From Nocardioides islandensis (GTDB taxonomy: Bacteria > Actinomycetota > Actinomycetes > Propionibacteriales > Nocardioidaceae), in the NCBI RefSeq assembly GCF_015352455.1, contig NZ_JADKPN010000016.1, forward strand, positions 61,823-125,822: 64,000 nucleotides of DNA, given 5' to 3'. Positions within the stretch are counted from its first letter, which is position 1. The number at the start of each line of letters is the position of its first letter. Below the pieces are notes generated by a model. It had not been told where the DNA came from. It ran no database searches and saw only the letters and a list, made by a program, of their open reading frames with translations. Position numbers and translations under genes: made by a program. Below are positions 62,491 through 64,000 of this stretch, in pieces.

Positions 62491-63297
62491 GTGCCGCGCA
62501 GATGGATGAGCACGAGCCCACTCCACGGCGTACCCGACGAACGCCCGCGCGGCGGCGGCCTCCTCGGGCGACGGCGGGCGGTCCGGCTCCCACCCACGGA
62601 TCCGCTCGTCACGTACCTGGGCCAGCAGCGGCCGCCACCGCGGGTCCAGCGAGCGCTGCGCCCACTCCAGCGCGCCGGCCTTGCTGGCCACCGCGGCGTT
62701 GGCGAGCGTGTAGAGGGTGCGGCAGGCGGTGACCACGGCGTAGCGCTGCGCCCAGGAGATCGCGTCCAGGTCGATCCAGCCGGCCAGGTCGTCGAGCAAC
62801 GTGGGCAGCGCGGCGGCCGACTCCTGGCGCAGCAGGTCCTCGGGCACCGGCTCCATGAACGAGCGCGGTTCGGGACCGACCAGGGTGATGCCGTGCTCAC
62901 GCAGGATCCAGCGGGTGTAGACGCGGTTGCAGTGGTCGTCCCACTCCAGGGTGCGGTGGCCGTGGTCGTTGAAGAGCCACGTCGCGCCCAGGTGCCGCAC
63001 CGAGGCCAGCTCGTCGATGGGCGCGTACGAGCCCTCGATGTCGTGCGGCCAGTGACCGTCGCGCGTGGGGATCTCGTCGTGCACCTCACGGAGCGCCGCG
63101 ACCTGCTCGTCGGTGAGCGGGCCGTGGGTGGCCGCGATCCAGTCGCAGTCGCTCTCCTGGTCGCCCGCGCCGAGCGCGAAGGAGCCCTGGATCCAGCCGC
63201 CGGCCAGGTCGTCGCCGAGGATCCGCTCCCAGTGGCCCACGAGCTCGGCCATCAGGTCGTCGAGGTCGGCGTACGGCGTCCAGACGGTCGCGGTCAT
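62488..63297 (-). CDS. Nucleotidyltransferase-fold protein, aminoglycoside adenylyltransferase-like
   Basis: A 269-residue protein with the pol-beta-type nucleotidyltransferase motif: G38-S39 (GGWIQGSFALG), then D50 and D52 (ESDCDWIAAT), the metal ligands. The helical C-terminal domain (about 150-265, with CRTLYTLANAAVASK and EWAQRSLDP) matches the ANT(3'')/DUF4111-like type, where it binds the acceptor. It may adenylylate a small molecule, not necessarily an antibiotic. ATG 63297 has a -10 box 7 bases upstream. It ends 9 bases before the phosphosugar mutase start. Confidence 0.8.
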   Translation of the reverse strand: MTATVWTPYADLDDLMAELVGHWERILGDDLAGGWIQGSFALGAGDQESDCDWIAATHGPLTDEQVAALREVHDEIPTRDGHWPHDIEGSYAPIDELASVRHLGATWLFNDHGHRTLEWDDHCNRVYTRWILREHGITLVGPEPRSFMEPVPEDLLRQESAAALPTLLDDLAGWIDLDAISWAQRYAVVTACRTLYTLANAAVASKAGALEWAQRSLDPRWRPLLAQVRDERIRGWEPDRPPSPEEAAAARAFVGYAVEWARAHPSARH

Positions 63298-63304
63298 CCG
63301 ACTG

Positions 63305-63310
63305 ACGGTA
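63305..63310 (-). promoter_or_regulatory. -10 box of the nucleotidyltransferase gene
   Basis: On the minus strand TACCGT lies 7 bases before ATG 63297. The gap to the divergent HEAT-repeat gene is only 22 bases, so their promoters must overlap. Confidence 0.4.
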
Positions 63311-63319
63311 GGCGGTGCC

Positions 63320-63907
63320 ATGCTCGGCTCCGTGACCGACCTCCCGCTCCCGCGCGACCTCGAGGCGCCGGTGGGTGAGCTGGTGCTCGAGCTCGCCGGC
63401 CACCTCGGCGAGCGGGCGACGGTCGACCTGTGCGTCGAGCTCCTCGAGGGCGCCGATCGCAACGACCACCCGGACGCCATGCCCTACCTCACCGGCGTCG
63501 TCTTCGACGAGACCTCACCGAAGTTCTACCCGTCGCAGTGGAAGGACTACTGGGTGCGCACGTGGGGCGCGCGAGGCCTGCTGTACGTCTGGCACGACTC
63601 CGCCGCGACCGCCGTCGTCGCAGGGCTGGACGACGAGCACTGGCGGCCGGCCGAGATGTGCCTGAAGGTCTCGACCAAGCGCGAGCTCGGCGAGGCCGGC
63701 CCGCGCGCGGCGGTCCTGGCCGTCGAGGGCGAGCTCCCGCGCGTGCGGGTGCAGGCGCTGCGCACGCTCGGTGCGGTCGGCGACACCGAGCACGTCGACG
63801 TCGTGCGCAGCTTGCTGGAGGACGAGGAGGCGCAGGTACGCCGCCAAGCGGCCCGCTCGCTCAGCCAGCTCGCCCGGCGACTCGACCTCGACGTGGCGCT
63901 GGACTAG
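63320..63907 (+). CDS. Small HEAT-repeat-like protein
   Basis: A 195-residue soluble helical protein. The C-terminal part has two HEAT-type repeats (LPRVRVQALRTLGAVGDTEHV and EEAQVRRQAARSLSQLARR, each quoted in part), which usually mediate protein contacts. The middle contains a tryptophan-rich stretch (WKDYWVRTWGARGLLYVW). GTG 63332 is an alternative start, with catgct 7 bases before it. It is divergent from the nucleotidyltransferase gene. No enzyme motif is seen. Confidence 0.72.
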   Translation: MLGSVTDLPLPRDLEAPVGELVLELAGHLGERATVDLCVELLEGADRNDHPDAMPYLTGVVFDETSPKFYPSQWKDYWVRTWGARGLLYVWHDSAATAVVAGLDDEHWRPAEMCLKVSTKRELGEAGPRAAVLAVEGELPRVRVQALRTLGAVGDTEHVDVVRSLLEDEEAQVRRQAARSLSQLARRLDLDVALD

Positions 63908-64000
63908 ACGGTATGGCGTGACCCGGTCGCGCAGACGGGGTTGCGGGTCGGGGCCTCACTCACAAATGGTCGTGGGTTACCGAGTAGGGGCTGCCTGCTC
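63908..64000. other. Window end without a recognised gene
   Basis: 93 bases follow the last stop codon. No coding frame, hairpin or RNA gene can be supported; the region may hold the promoter of a gene beyond the window. Confidence 0.3.

Noticed and set aside
62488..63297. Aminoglycoside resistance gene
   Set aside because: The fold and metal motif fit, but sequence alone does not show antibiotic specificity, so only the family is called.

Overview
The window is GC-rich actinobacterial chromosome, most like a Nocardioides-type member of the Nocardioidaceae. This is inferred from codon use, many GTG starts, translationally coupled ATGA/GTGA junctions, many genes starting 6-9 nt after a TANNNT-type -10 box (leaderless transcripts), a monomeric NADP isocitrate dehydrogenase and actinobacterial gene order. 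From memory, the trpS-yihY-sdh and cdd-deoA-add blocks resemble the Rv3336c-Rv3308 region of Mycobacterium tuberculosis. No rRNA, tRNA, CRISPR array or transposase was recognised.

Layout. 1-9.9 kb: 5'-truncated icd, an MFS exporter, a Tat-secreted protein, a double GNAT, an ECF sigma factor with a membrane partner, then trpS, a 2H phosphoesterase and yihY. 9.9-13.4 kb: sdhCAB (first succinate dehydrogenase). 13.4-21.9 kb: a second sigma/membrane pair, a double SagB-type nitroreductase, and a six-gene ECF sigma / zinc-finger membrane protein / ABC exporter operon, then a DUF3237 protein. 22-28.3 kb: accessory region with a large STAND-type ATPase regulator facing a tiny secreted peptide gene, then lower-GC small genes, one of them frameshifted. 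28.5-32.6 kb: GNAT, and a cNMP-domain sensor kinase beside a receiver/thioredoxin-reductase fusion. 32.7-36.2 kb: second succinate dehydrogenase (Sdh1 type). 36.3-39.2 kb: GH16-like protein, GT4 glycosyltransferase, IMPase-like protein. 39.3-45.3 kb: methylmalonyl-CoA mutase (mutA, mutB, meaB) and an M20 amidohydrolase. 45.4-62.5 kb: nucleoside uptake and salvage, with a BMP-family ABC importer, cdd, deoA, add, deoC with two aldehyde dehydrogenase-like genes, and a phosphohexomutase/phosphopentomutase-type enzyme. The end holds a nucleotidyltransferase and a HEAT-repeat protein.

The genes form a coherent catabolic picture. Imported nucleosides are deaminated (cdd, add) and phosphorolysed (deoA), and the pentose phosphate is cleaved (deoC) to acetaldehyde, which the aldehyde dehydrogenases could oxidise. 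Propionyl-CoA-derived methylmalonyl-CoA becomes succinyl-CoA (mutAB) and feeds the two succinate dehydrogenases.

The most unusual structure is a family of interspersed repeats. The complete 76-bp copy at 9844-9919 can fold as a gap-free four-way (cloverleaf) junction. Six 97-98 bp versions stand in tandem at 60080-60807, a half copy follows icd, and a remnant is translated inside mutB. A second, unrelated short repeat is translated inside the phosphosugar mutase. Other leads are the receiver/thioredoxin-reductase fusion that lacks the CxxC redox pair, and the secreted peptide next to the STAND regulator.

All product names rest on reading motifs and family resemblance by eye. No database search or folding calculation was run.
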